NCBI GenBank assembly: GCA_030762895.1
Contig: CM061070.1
Span: forward strand, 51,163,007-51,227,006
Origin: Sophora flavescens
Lineage: Eukaryota; Streptophyta; Magnoliopsida; Fabales; Fabaceae
Direction: 5' to 3'
Length of the DNA stretch: 64,000 nucleotides
The notes under the pieces were generated by a model that was given only the letters and a program-made list of their open reading frames with translations, did no database searches and was not told where the DNA came from. The number at the start of each line of letters is the position of its first letter. Positions within the stretch are counted from its first letter, which is position 1. A program made the translations under genes and the position numbers. Below are positions 34,301-46,300 of this stretch, piece by piece.

Positions 34301-37300
34301 TACACAATCTTCATACTTTCCAATTGAGAATGGGACCTCTACTTGTTTGTTCACCACCGTTTCCCCAACCTCACTTAGCCATTGAAGCCTATATGGCCTT
34401 GGATGTGCCTTAGTAACAAGATTCAATTTGGACACCAATCTAGTGCTTACAACATTGGCACAACTCCCACCATCAATGATTAGAGAACATACCTTTCCTT
34501 GAATTAGACATCTAGAATGAAAGATATTCTCCCTTTGGCTTGCTTCATGATCCTTGACTTGACTTCCCAAAAGCCTTCTTACCATGAATAAGTCTCCCTC
34601 CGGAATTTCTTCTCCTTTTTCACTCTCCTCCTCACTTGAGGCTTCGCTTTGTGAGACCACTTCACCATTCCTTGCCACCATTGTCCTCTTTGTTGGGCAT
34701 TGGGACGCAATATGCCCATGGCCTAAGCACTTGAAACACTTCATATCACGGCTCCTAGAACTTGTTTCCATTGGCTTCTTTGCCTAGAGGTGATGACTCT
34801 ATTTTGAAGGAAGTTGAAGAAACAATTCCAAGAGAGGTGCCCCATGGATTCAAAATGGTTGTGTTTGAACCAGGAGGATAAAGAAGACTCCTTAAGGCAA
34901 TAAATTCGAGGTCGAATTCTTTTCAAGAGGGAGGGAATGATGCAAACCAAGGATGATGTCCAATTTGAGGCCAAATTAATATTTTTGATGAAAAATTTAT
35001 TTTCATTGTGGTGAACCCGTATGCTTGATTTGGTCATATCTTGAGCTACGAATATCCGATTGATGCATTATTTGGTGCGTTGGAAAGCTTAGGGAATTAT
35101 CTACAAATCATATCTCTCGTGCCTCTTGACCAAATTGAAGCTTCTATCATGGTGAAAAACGGGCTGCAAGTTTAATACGAATTCTTGGACCTTAAATGAG
35201 TTATATGTTAATTGGGCTACACTAAGCTTGATGAATGAGCAAGGTCCATTATGAATGGTGGCTGGCACGTTTTTGGAACTTACAAAGGAGAGCATCCTTT
35301 GGCTTGCATGCCTAGGTAACTCCTTTAGAAGTTATGGAACCACTTTTATTATTTTCTTAAGTAGGATAGTTATGTTCTTTTAATAACCACTTAGTGGAGA
35401 GTTATGTCTAGTTATTAGGAGTTTATGTCATCTTATGATGACCTTTGGTTTTTATTTCCCTATGCTATATGTACACACCTATTACATGAGGAATGATAAC
35501 TTTGAGTTCAATTTGGATTTGATTCCAATTGTGAGAGTGTTTTCTCTCTTAGGTTCTTGGTTGAATCACCCTTGTTCTTATCAAGAATCCAAGATTCTTG
35601 TGGCGAACCTCACCTTGGCTTATCAAATCCCCTTGGATTTGTGGCGCCTACATACCATTCCTTACCTTCATCCATTTTCCTATTTCTTCTTCTTCATATT
35701 TTGGTAGTCACTCAAGGATAGATCCGAAAATTTACATGATCCTTTTTAGGATCATATCACTGGCCGAAGGTGCACTTCTTCTTGTTAGCAAACAGCTGAT
35801 TGTCTCTAAGCACTTGTAACACTAACTTTAGATGTTCCTTATGGCTTCCCTCATCATGGCTGTAAACCAAGATATCATCAAAGAAAACAAGGCCAAACTT
35901 CCTCAAATAGGGCCTTAGGACTCGGTTCATAAGTGCTTGAAAGGTTGAAGGAGCATTAGTATGGCCGAAAGGCATAACCATATATTCATAATGTCCTTCG
36001 TGAGTCCTAAAAGCTGTTTTTGGGATATCTTCATCTCTCATGCGAATTTGATGATATCCCGATTTTAAGTCCAGTTTGGAAAAGATGACTGCACCTCCTA
36101 ACTCATATAATAGCCTATAATCAGTGCAAAACCTCCATCCTCCATCTTTTTTTTTTACTAAAATAACAGGGCTAGAAAAAATGCTAGTCCTAGGCCTAAT
36201 GATGCTTGCTTGTAACATTTCCCTCACAATCTTTTGTATCTCATTTTTCTGGGAATAGGGATAACTGTATGCTCGTACATCTCGAACTTGAGCTCCTTCC
36301 TTTAAGGTAATAGCATGATCCTGTTCTCTCCTTGGTGGCAATCCCTTGGGTTCTTGGAATACATCAAGGAAGGCTTCAGAATGTCATCCATATCTCATTC
36401 TTTGGAATAGGTGCATGCTCCTCCTCCTTATAGAGTTGGTGATACTCTATGTAATAGCCTGTTCCTTCATCTTGCGGGGCTTTGATCATAGTCTTCCGAG
36501 AAGCTTGGGTTTGCGAGAGGATGGGTCTCCTCTTAATATCACTTTGTTGTCCCCTTTCTTCCACTTAATAACCAGGTTTCGGAAATTAGCCTCAATATCC
36601 CCCAAACTAGCTAGCCAATCCATACCCAATACCACCTCCGTGCCTCCTAAATCCATGAAAAAATTCCTTTCAAACTCCACTCGTTGTACTGTGAATTTCA
36701 CCCTTTTACACACCCCCTTATTTCTTATCTTCTCTCCGGTGCCAACCTCCACTGTATACTCCTGGGTATCCTATACTTCCAACTTCAATTCCCTTGCTAA
36801 ATCCTTGGAAATAAAATTGCCGGTGGCTCCCGAATCGACCAATACCAACACTGGCCTCTCCTCAATCTTGCCCCATATTTTGAAGGACTGATTGGAGGTT
36901 AGGCCCTCTTTACTCCTTAAAGATAATCGGTGTGTTTTGGCCTCTAATTCAAGCTCCTCTTCTTCCTCTGACTCCTTTCCTTCCTCATCCTCCTCACCTT
37001 ATTCCAATAGCACTAACTGGAAATGCTTGAATTTACACACATGCTCCTTTCCCCATTTTTCCCCACACTTGAAACAAAGGCCTTTCCTGCTCCTCTCCTC
37101 AAGCTCGGTTTGACTGAGCTTTCTTCCCCCTCCAAAATTCATCTCTCTTTGTGCTCATCTACTGATTTGGGATCATTAAACCTTGGATTTCCGTGGTTGG
37201 GCTTATACCCAAAAGTCTTGACCCGATTAACCTCTCCTCTGGGCCGTATTTTGGAGCTATAGGCCCTATCTTTCCATTCCACCTTCTCCTTCACAGTAAC

Positions 37301-40300
37301 CCCCCCTTTCTGTAAAGCCCTATTTTTTTCCTCCAACAACAACGCCCTGTCCATGGGTTCCTCCAAAGTCCTCGACTCATGCAGCTTAAGCTCTGCCTGG
37401 ATTTCCTCCTTTAATCCATTCAGAAAAATGCTCTCCAACATCACTGGCTCCTCCCTCTTCAATGACGCAATGAGTAACTCAAATTTCTCTCGGTACTCCA
37501 TCACAGATCCTGTCTGCTTGACACTCAACAGGGGTCCCAAGGGATTTTGGACCATACCCAGTTGAAACCGCCGCACCACTGCACATCTGAACTCCTCCCA
37601 AATGATAGTCGTGGCTTGTTCTTCCCACCATTGAAACCAGTTAAGAGCCCGATCCTCCAAAGCAACAACCACCGCGTCAATTTTCTCCTCCTCCCTTACA
37701 GCATTCACTTTGAAATACCGTTCGACTCGCACGGGCCATGCGTACGCGTCGACGCCGGCGAATACAGGGACCTCTAACTTCCTTCCCCTCGGGTCGTATG
37801 TCGGGCCCGACCTCGTGGATCGCGAACGCGACCACCCACCTTTACTGTCCTCGTCGTCTTCTTCGCCGCCCTTCTTTGACGTTCGTCGTTGGCGGGAACG
37901 TCCTCGGGTGCGAGTTCGTCCCCTTCCCCGTAACATCTAATTAAGCTCCTTCAATTGTGTCTGACTCTCCATCCGTAACTTCTGAAGACTACGTTCTAAC
38001 CCCTCAACTCTAGCCTCCATTGTTGTGTGCGTCCAGACCATTCAAACCTCCCGAGATCGAGAGCTTTGATACCAAATTAATGATTGGAAAAACACTGAAT
38101 CTGCTATGTATTAATGGAAACTCAGGTCTGATATCAAAGTTAAACAGAACCTGTATTACACTGAGGAATTGAAATAAAAGAAAAGACAAAGATAGTCTAG
38201 GCACTTTGAGAAGCCTAGGATCTCCCAATTTCCAGTCTAAATCCAGCCTACCCCACTACTCACTTTCCTACCCTTTAGTAACTGACCTCACCCCATTCCC
38301 ACGTTCCTTTCCTCATGCAACTCAGTCCACAATCGTGCAAGTTAGTTATTTTCTCCCTTCACTCCCTTGGTTTTGATCCCCTACAATGCCCCTCTTCTTT
38401 TTCCTCTCATAGACCTTAGTGGTTCTATCACTCCACTATCTGGGATTGACTACATAGCTTAAGCTGAAAGAGTGCTACTTTAAAGTCTATACCTGATTTT
38501 GATATATGGCCAATTTTTGCCAGTGATATTCCTTTGGAAATTTGTTAAAGGGACTCCACCAAAAATTTGGCTACAAAAGGTAGAATGTTGTCATATAGAC
38601 AAGTTCTTTGATGTTTTAACATTTCATGGTTTACTGTATCCTTTTCATGAACAGATTTGGTACTCTATTTGCAGGTTTCTTCATTACTCGAAAGTTGAGA
38701 ATTGAATTGGTTCTCTTTTTGTTACATTTAATATGCAAATTTATTTATGATGATTTTGCTTTATTTACAGCGCACAATTGGCTATATTGCTTCTATAGCA
38801 AATAAAGCCGATGTGCACAATTTATTCGAGGAGAAAAAGCAGAAGCTTGATAAATGCATTCAAAAGGCTAACGAAATAGACTGTTCCATTAATTCTATGC
38901 AGATTGATGATGCATCATATACTGTGTCTCCATCCATTTTGAGGTATCGATAATATTCTATTTCTCTCCAATGTGTCTAAACTGTTTCTTTTTGTTTCTT
39001 TTTTTTGCATAAAGTTTAAATTTTTTTGCCTGTTCTGCATTTCACTTTAACTATCTTGTTTCCTTTTTGGGTGTCTGTATTCAAGTCATTGAATTTCTTT
39101 TTATTCCAGGGAACAGTTTCTTGATTTTGCAGTTTCACTGTTGCCTTGTTTAGATGATAAAGATATTGCTTCATTATTTCAAGAAATAAAGCCAGCATTG
39201 CAGGTTTGGCTGAGATATAGAGTGCTTAACTTAGTTCTTTGCAAGGAATTTTTGAAACTCCTTTTTCAAGTAGGAAAGTTTGGATGGCTATAGTGATTAT
39301 TATTTGCAGGATGTTGAAGATGTCATGCACAAGAAGGCATACAAAGCACTCTCAATCATTCTCAGGGTATTTCTCTGCATTCTATTATTCAAATTTTTTT
39401 ATTAACATAAAATTTTAGAAGCATGTTAATATTTTGTCATTTCATCTCAAAGTATTTATGTTGCAACTTCTTGGTTAAAAAATGTTTCAGTCACTAGTTT
39501 TGTTATTGGTATGCCTGTTGTCCAGAAAAAATAGATGATTGGTTTATATTAATTAATGGTTAAATTGTTGAAGTGATCATCAAAGGTGTTGATAATGTAC
39601 ATTATCTTTCTCGGAGCACCAAAAATTAGCTTTAGAATCGGTGTTTCTTACTGCTGATCTAGTTTCATATATTGCAGCTTACAGTTTTCTGTTTGGATTA
39701 TTCTTGACAGAGTTCAGATAGTTTCGCTTCATCGAAGTCTGAGGAACTTATGAATAAAATTCTTCCTTCATACCATTTTTCTGCCACACGTCATAGACTT
39801 GATTGCCTTTACTGCTTAATAGTCCACATCCTGAAGTCAAAGGTATTCAAAGCTGGGTTGTTGCTTCCATGTTTATCCCCTTGAGGCATGCTTTTGTCGT
39901 GTTTGCGTCTGTATGTTGTAGAATATTGACATTCAGTATAGTATGAGCATTTTATCTGACATTGTGCACTGGCTACAGGATAATTTGGGGCACTTGCTAA
40001 AAATTGTTGATTCTTTTCTTACCGACATAATACTTGCTCTTAAAGAGGTAATGTAGTGTTAATTGTCAGCTTTTTTAGTCATGCTACTCATGCAGTTTTA
40101 GTTGCATTTTTCCACTAGCAATTTTTTTATAATAAAAATGGATGAGTATGCAGTGTCTTCTATTAGCTCTGCCAGATTTTTCCTGGGGCTGGCAGTGGCA
40201 CATTTCTTGACTGTTGCATGCCACTGGCAAAAATGATGGTATTTAAGTGGTAAATAAACTAAGGTACTCGTGATTCCATAAAGACCATCAAGTGGGTGGT

Positions 40301-43300
40301 CTTTACATATCAAGCGGACCCATAGTCATCTGAGGTTCCAGCAAGCACATATGGCTCCGAATAGGATTTTGTTTTTTTTGATGGGTTTTGCAAATTTACA
40401 TTTGAGCATATAAAAGCCCTAAAAAGCTTCAACCTATAAGCCCAATATTGTAGAATGTTTTTTATTTGTTTTTAATTTTTTTTTGTATTGTTAGAGTAAG
40501 TATAGATTCACTATCTTGTACAAGCATGTAGCTGATCAGCTCTCTGCTGAGTCAGCCATGCATTTAGTTAGTTACTCCTATGACATGCTATAAATAGCAT
40601 GAGACTCTGTATCTAGACTATGAATTGAATCAGATTCAGAATTCAGTTTTCAGATTCTCCTTTCTCTCTCCTCTCTATTTTCTCTCTGATTATCTGTTTA
40701 TAATATGGTATCTAGAGCTTAACTCTTGGCCATGGCTTCCGCATCTGGTCATGAAGATCATTGGCCACCGCCACCGTCGCCGCCATCGCCACCGTCGGCG
40801 ATTCCAATCCCTAATCTCACTTCTGTTGTTACGACTAAGCTTACGGAGAAGAACTTTCTCAATTGGAAACAGATCGTCGAGGCGGTGATTTGTGCTAACC
40901 GCCTCGATCGCTTTGTGATCTGTCCTAGGGTTCCAATGCGATTCCTCAGTGAAGGCGATCGACTGCATGATCGCGTGAATCCGTCGTTTCAGGATTGGGA
41001 AGCGCAGGACCAGTATTTGTTCATTTGGATTCTGAACTCGATCTCGGAATCGATACACACGTGTTGTAGGTTGCACAAACGCGTGGCAGCTATGGGATGA
41101 GCTACACAACTATTTCAATTCTCAGACGAAAGCCCGTAGTACACAGCTTCGTGCTGAGCTTCGCCACATTGTGAAGGGTGATCTATGATGCATAGACACG
41201 ATACGACTATCGGATACGATACGTATCCGATACAGCGATACGTCTTCCCTTAAAAAATATAGGATACGATACGTTAAAGATATGTATATAATATAAACAT
41301 ATATATATATATATAAAATTCACAAAATATTAGACTATATATTATTGTAACACAAAACAATTAACTTATAAATTATTTAATTAGTTTTTAGAAAAGTGAG
41401 TAAGTAAAAAATGGGTGGGTAAGGTCCTAAAAAAAAAGAAAAAAAGAAATGGGTGGGTAAGAGCCCACAGAGCGTCAGAGCCGTATCAGAACAGTAAAGG
41501 ATTATGGTGGGCAAGAGAGTGCAGAACCTATTTTACTCTCCTAATACAGAGCCCCACGTCACGAGTAAAGACAATAAAGGAAAAAACAGAGGCCCCTATT
41601 CTACTCTCCTCCTATTCTTCTGTCCACTATTTTACTATCCTCCTAATTTCCAACAAAAAGATAATCACAAGTAAAAGAGAAAACAGAGGCCTGTTGTTGA
41701 AATAAAAACAGAGGCTCACGGTACCTGGTAGTTAGAGCAAAGTTGGTGCGTAGGGACTTCACGACTCACTCTTGGGAGGCGAACAACTGAAGTAATGGTG
41801 ATTCATTCATTGGTGATATAAATTGAAATTAGTTGGGAGTTTCAATGTTCAAAGTAAAACATGGGAAGAGTCGCGGAATAGGCGAAGAGCCATGGTCCAA
41901 AGATATCGACGACGTATCGACGGGCGTCCTCACACAGATATCCACGACGTGTCGGGATTTATTTTTATTTTTATTTTTAAATAATGTCCTCGATACTTCA
42001 CCGACGCGTGTCCACGGCAGATCGACGCGCGATCGAGGACGACTACCTGGAAAATTCACGTATCGGTGCTTCATAGAGGGTGATCGAACAATTTCAGAAT
42101 ATTTGTTGCGAATCAAGGCCATTGTTGATGCCTTGATTTCGATTGGAAATACCATTACGTTGCAAGAGCATATGGAAGCAATTCTCGAAGGTTTACCTGA
42201 TGAGTACCATATCTTGTTTCCAACAATTGAGAGCCGTGTTGAACCATATACGATTGCTGAAATTGAGTCCTTATTACTCTCTCATGAATCTAGGCTAGAG
42301 TGAACAAAGTCCAAAGCGGCTGTTATGGAAGTCTTCTCTGTGAATTTGGCACAAACAGCTCCAAATTCGCACTCTAACACTCAATCATCTCATTCACAGA
42401 ATCATGCACAACAGGTGCCTTCTGGATCCAATTTTCAGCAAGCCTCTTCCTCTAATTTTCCTCAAAATGGCAATTATCAGTACTTCAATTCCAATCCTGT
42501 ATTTTCTAATGGTTTTCGAGGTGGTCGTGGAGGCCGTCGTGGCCGTGGTAGAGGAGGCAAATATGGAAATGGTCGATTTGGTAATGGCTATAGTAATGGA
42601 TTTGGTAATGGCTATGGCAATGGTTCAGCGTGTCAGATCTGTGGGCGCAATAATCATAATGCATTAGATTGTTACTATAGATTTAGTGAAAACTACAATT
42701 CTCAAAATGCCAATTCCAACAACTTTGGTTCATTTGGCAGAGGTCAAAACATTGGCCAGGTTCCCAATCAGTACTCTCAACATGCACCTCATGCAAATCA
42801 TCACTATACATCAAATTCATCTAGCCCACAGCCTTTTGCCTCCTCCTATTCCTCAGCTGCCTATGCAATAGCAACCCTTGTTGCCACTGCCCTGGCAGAA
42901 TTTGACTCCCATTCAGTCTCATGGTCAGTATAATGGTTTTCAGCAGCTCTCTGGTCCAATGGCAATGGTATCCTCAGGTTCTGGTCGTGATTCCAATGCT
43001 TGGTTCCTGAATAGTGGAGCCACTCATCATGTCACTGCGGATCCCAATATTCTAGCACAACCAACTGCTCCGAATGGTGTTGATCAGATCTATATGGGTA
43101 ATGGACTTGGCCTAACTATACATGCTATAGGTTCTGCAAGTGTTAGTTCACCTTTTGACAATACTCACACTTTCCCTTTCTAATGTATTGTTTGTCCCCA
43201 CTATAACTAGAAACTTATTCAGTGTTAGTTGTTTTTCAAAAGATAACCATGTTTTCTTCGAGTTCAACTCTCACTCTTGTTATGTCAAATCACAGGCTGA

Positions 43301-46300
43301 TAATCGAGTTCTCCTAGAAGGTGCAGTGAATTCAGCTGGTCTGTATGTCTTCCATAGCTTCAATATCATTCAAAAGTTTTCTCCAAGTGCTGCTCTTTTG
43401 TCAAGTCATCCTCTATGTTTGAGTGTAGATTGTCCCACTCCCCTGTCCAAATGTATTACTCCCTTTAGTGATTTAGGAATTGTCAATAAAGTGCCTTTGT
43501 CATATTATGTTTGGCACTGTAGATTAGGACATGCAAATGATATGGCTGTAAAGACTATCTTACAAAAATGTAATCTACCAAATATCAATAAACGTGCTTT
43601 GGATTTCTGCACTTGTTGTTTTACCAAAGCTCATAGGCTTCCCTCTCACTCCTCTTTAACTACATATGCACATCCTTTTGATCTTCTACTTCTTGATCTT
43701 TGGGGTCCTATTTGTTAAGTCATCCATGGGATATCAATACTATTTCTCAATTGTAGATGCTTGCACTAAATATACCTGGATTTTCCTACTAAAGCAAAAG
43801 TCGGACACCCTAACAACATTTAAACAGTTCTATGAACTAGTTAAAGTTCAATTTGCCTCTTGCATAAAGGTCATTCGATCTGACTGGGGTGGAGAGTTCC
43901 TCCCCTTCACAAAATACCTTACTGATTTGGGAATATATCATAGAGTCATTTGCCCTCATACCCATCATCAAAATGAGTCTGTTGAACGAAAGCACAGGCA
44001 TATTGTTGAAACTGGCTTAGCACTTTTGGCTCAAGCCTCTTTGCCTATGTGCTATTGGGACCATGCCTTTTGCACTGCCACCTTTATCATAAACAGGCTC
44101 CTTACACCAGTATTGTCAAATCAGTCTCCTTCATGCTTTACAAAACTGAGCCTGACTATTCCCTGTTCAAAGTTTTTGGGTGTGCTTGCTTCCCATGTTT
44201 GAGACCATACAATAAAAATAAACTTGAGTACCGTTCCTGTGAGTGCACTTTCATGGGCTACTCCAGCTCACAAAGGATATAAATGCCTTTCCAAAGATGG
44301 CCGTATGTATATATCCAAGGATGTGCAGTTCAATGAACATCTCCTCCCCTTTGCGACCAAATCTCTATCGTTTCTAGCTCTGTGCAACATGATTCTGCAC
44401 AGACAGCATGTCCAATTCCTTTAAATGTCATTCCTCAAGTCAGTCCTGTCCTTCCAACACATTCCAGTTTCAGTCCAACAGCTGTCAGTCCCACTGTTGG
44501 TCACTCCCCACCCTTCTCGGGCCCATCTCACAACCTAGGTCACTCCTCGGGTCAGTCCCATTCTCACACTGACCCGTTCTCTCTTTCTTCCCTTCATTGT
44601 GGTCTCACTCCAAGTGTTTCCCCTAATATGTCTGCTTTAGAGTCTTCCTCCTCCCAACCTTCCCTTCCTCCTTTACCCACAAACACACCATATGTTGACT
44701 AGGTCTAAAACTAGGTTACAGTCCTTTCCTACTGTGTTGCTAACACATGCCGAACCCACATCTCCTACTGAGGCCCTGTCCATTCCTCATTGGCATGCTG
44801 CTATGCAAGATGAATATGATGCACTCATGAAAAATAATACCTGGACACTAGTTGATCTTGCACCCAACAAGAAAGCAATTGGTTGCAAGTGGGTGTTTAG
44901 GGTGAAGGAGAACCCCGATGGCACCATCAACAAGTACAAGGCTAGGCTTGTTGCCAAAGGGTTTCATCAACAGTTGGGTAGGGACTATTCTGAGTCTTTT
45001 TCTCCAGTTGTAAAGCCTATCACAATGAGGATTATTTTGACACTTGCAGTCACATACAACTGGCCTATCCAACAACTTGATGTCAACAACGCGTTCCTCA
45101 ATGGTTTCCTAACAGAGGAGGTATATATGGAGCAGCCCATTGGCTTCTGGAAGCCTGAATCTACTCAAGTGTGCAGGCTCAACCGAGCCCTTTACGGCTT
45201 CAAACAAGCCCCACGAGCTTGGTTTGAGCACCTCACTAAAAAACTACTACTTCATTTGGGTTCAAAACCAGCCGTTGTGATCCCTCACTGTTCATACACT
45301 CACACTCCGGTCACTGCACCTACATTCTTGTCTATGTAGATGACATTATTGTCATAGGGTCCTCTACCTCTCATATCTCAACCATCATTCAAAAGTTGCA
45401 TTCTAGTTTTGCTTTGAAGCAACTTGGCAGGCTAGACTATTTTCTGGGGGTAGAAGTGAAACATTTTCCTAACAATGGTGGAATTCTCTTGTCCCAAACT
45501 AAATATGTCAGGGACTTACTGGCCAAGGTCAACATGGCCAATGCAAAGGGCTCTCCTACCACTATGGTTAGCAACAGTAAGCTATCCAAATATGGTGCCA
45601 ATTATATGAGTGACCCATCGTTGTAGCGGTCCATCGTTGGGGCTCTTCAGTATGCTACTGTCACACGACCCGAGATTTGTTTCAGTGTGAGTAAAGTCTG
45701 CCAATATCTCTCCCAGCCGCTAGAAGAGCACTGGAAGACTGTAAAACGCATCCTAAGATACCTACAAGGGACTGTTTCACATGGGCTTGTACTCAAACCT
45801 GCAGCTCCGAAAGCTCCCTTTACAATTCAGGCTTTTACAGATGCTGATTGAGCTGCAGATGTAGATGACCGCAGGTCTACATCTGACTCTTGCATTTATT
45901 TTGGCCCGAATCTTGTGTCTTGGTGGTCTAGGAAGCCCTTGGTGGCCGATCCAAGATCAAGCCGAGCAGGGAGGGCTGGCTGCAACCACAATTGAGGTCA
46001 TTTGGATTCAGTCCTTGTTACAGGAGCTACGCATCAAGACCCTACCTCCAGTTGTGTATTGTGATAATTTGAGCACTGTTTCCCTATCTCACAACCCTGT
46101 GCTTCACTCTAGGACAAAGCACATGGAGCTTGACATATTCTTTGTTAGAGAGAAGGTCTTGAATGACACTGCATGTCTGCCATCTTTCTGGTTATGATCA
46201 GGTGACTGATCTCCTTACCAAGCCACTGTCTCAAACAAGGTTTGAAGAACTGAGAAGACACTTAGGGGTTGTTGATCATCTATCTCTTGTAAACCCACCT

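Larger units (their letters stand above)
32654..35759. mobile_element. 3.1-kb insertion with LTR-like ends in inverted orientation
   Basis: Flanked by target duplication CTGGC (32649-32653 and 35760-35764) in the Gypsy-2 RT. Its ends are TGATGACAACC and ATCATATCA. About 250-300 bp near the left end (e.g. GATAAGCCAAGTGAGGTTCG at 32810) match the reverse complement of the right end (CGAACCTCACCTTGGCTTAT at 35603), so the LTR-like ends face outward in opposite directions. Inside are a minus-strand gag-protease and a plus-strand 3' coding tail with polypurine tract. It looks like two partial gypsy copies joined head to head and integrated as one molecule. Confidence 0.75.
30158..38430 (-). mobile_element. 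Gypsy-2: chromovirus-type gypsy element in RRP12 intron 6
   Basis: Flanked by the target duplication CTCCA (30153-30157 and 38431-38435). LTR ends are TGATAG and CTATCA. Minus-strand order: 5' LTR, PBS, gag, protease, RT, RNase H, integrase, chromodomain, polypurine tract, 3' LTR. The two LTRs differ at about a dozen of ~360 positions by eye, so it is fairly young. It is disabled by stops, frameshifts, an RT deletion and a 3.1-kb insertion in RT. It is antisense to the host gene. Confidence 0.93.

Noticed and set aside
38655..38705. Possible extra RRP12 exon after TTTGCAG at 38675
   Set aside because: Exon 6 joins exon 7 in phase and in the family order, and the candidate reads into a stop within a few codons.
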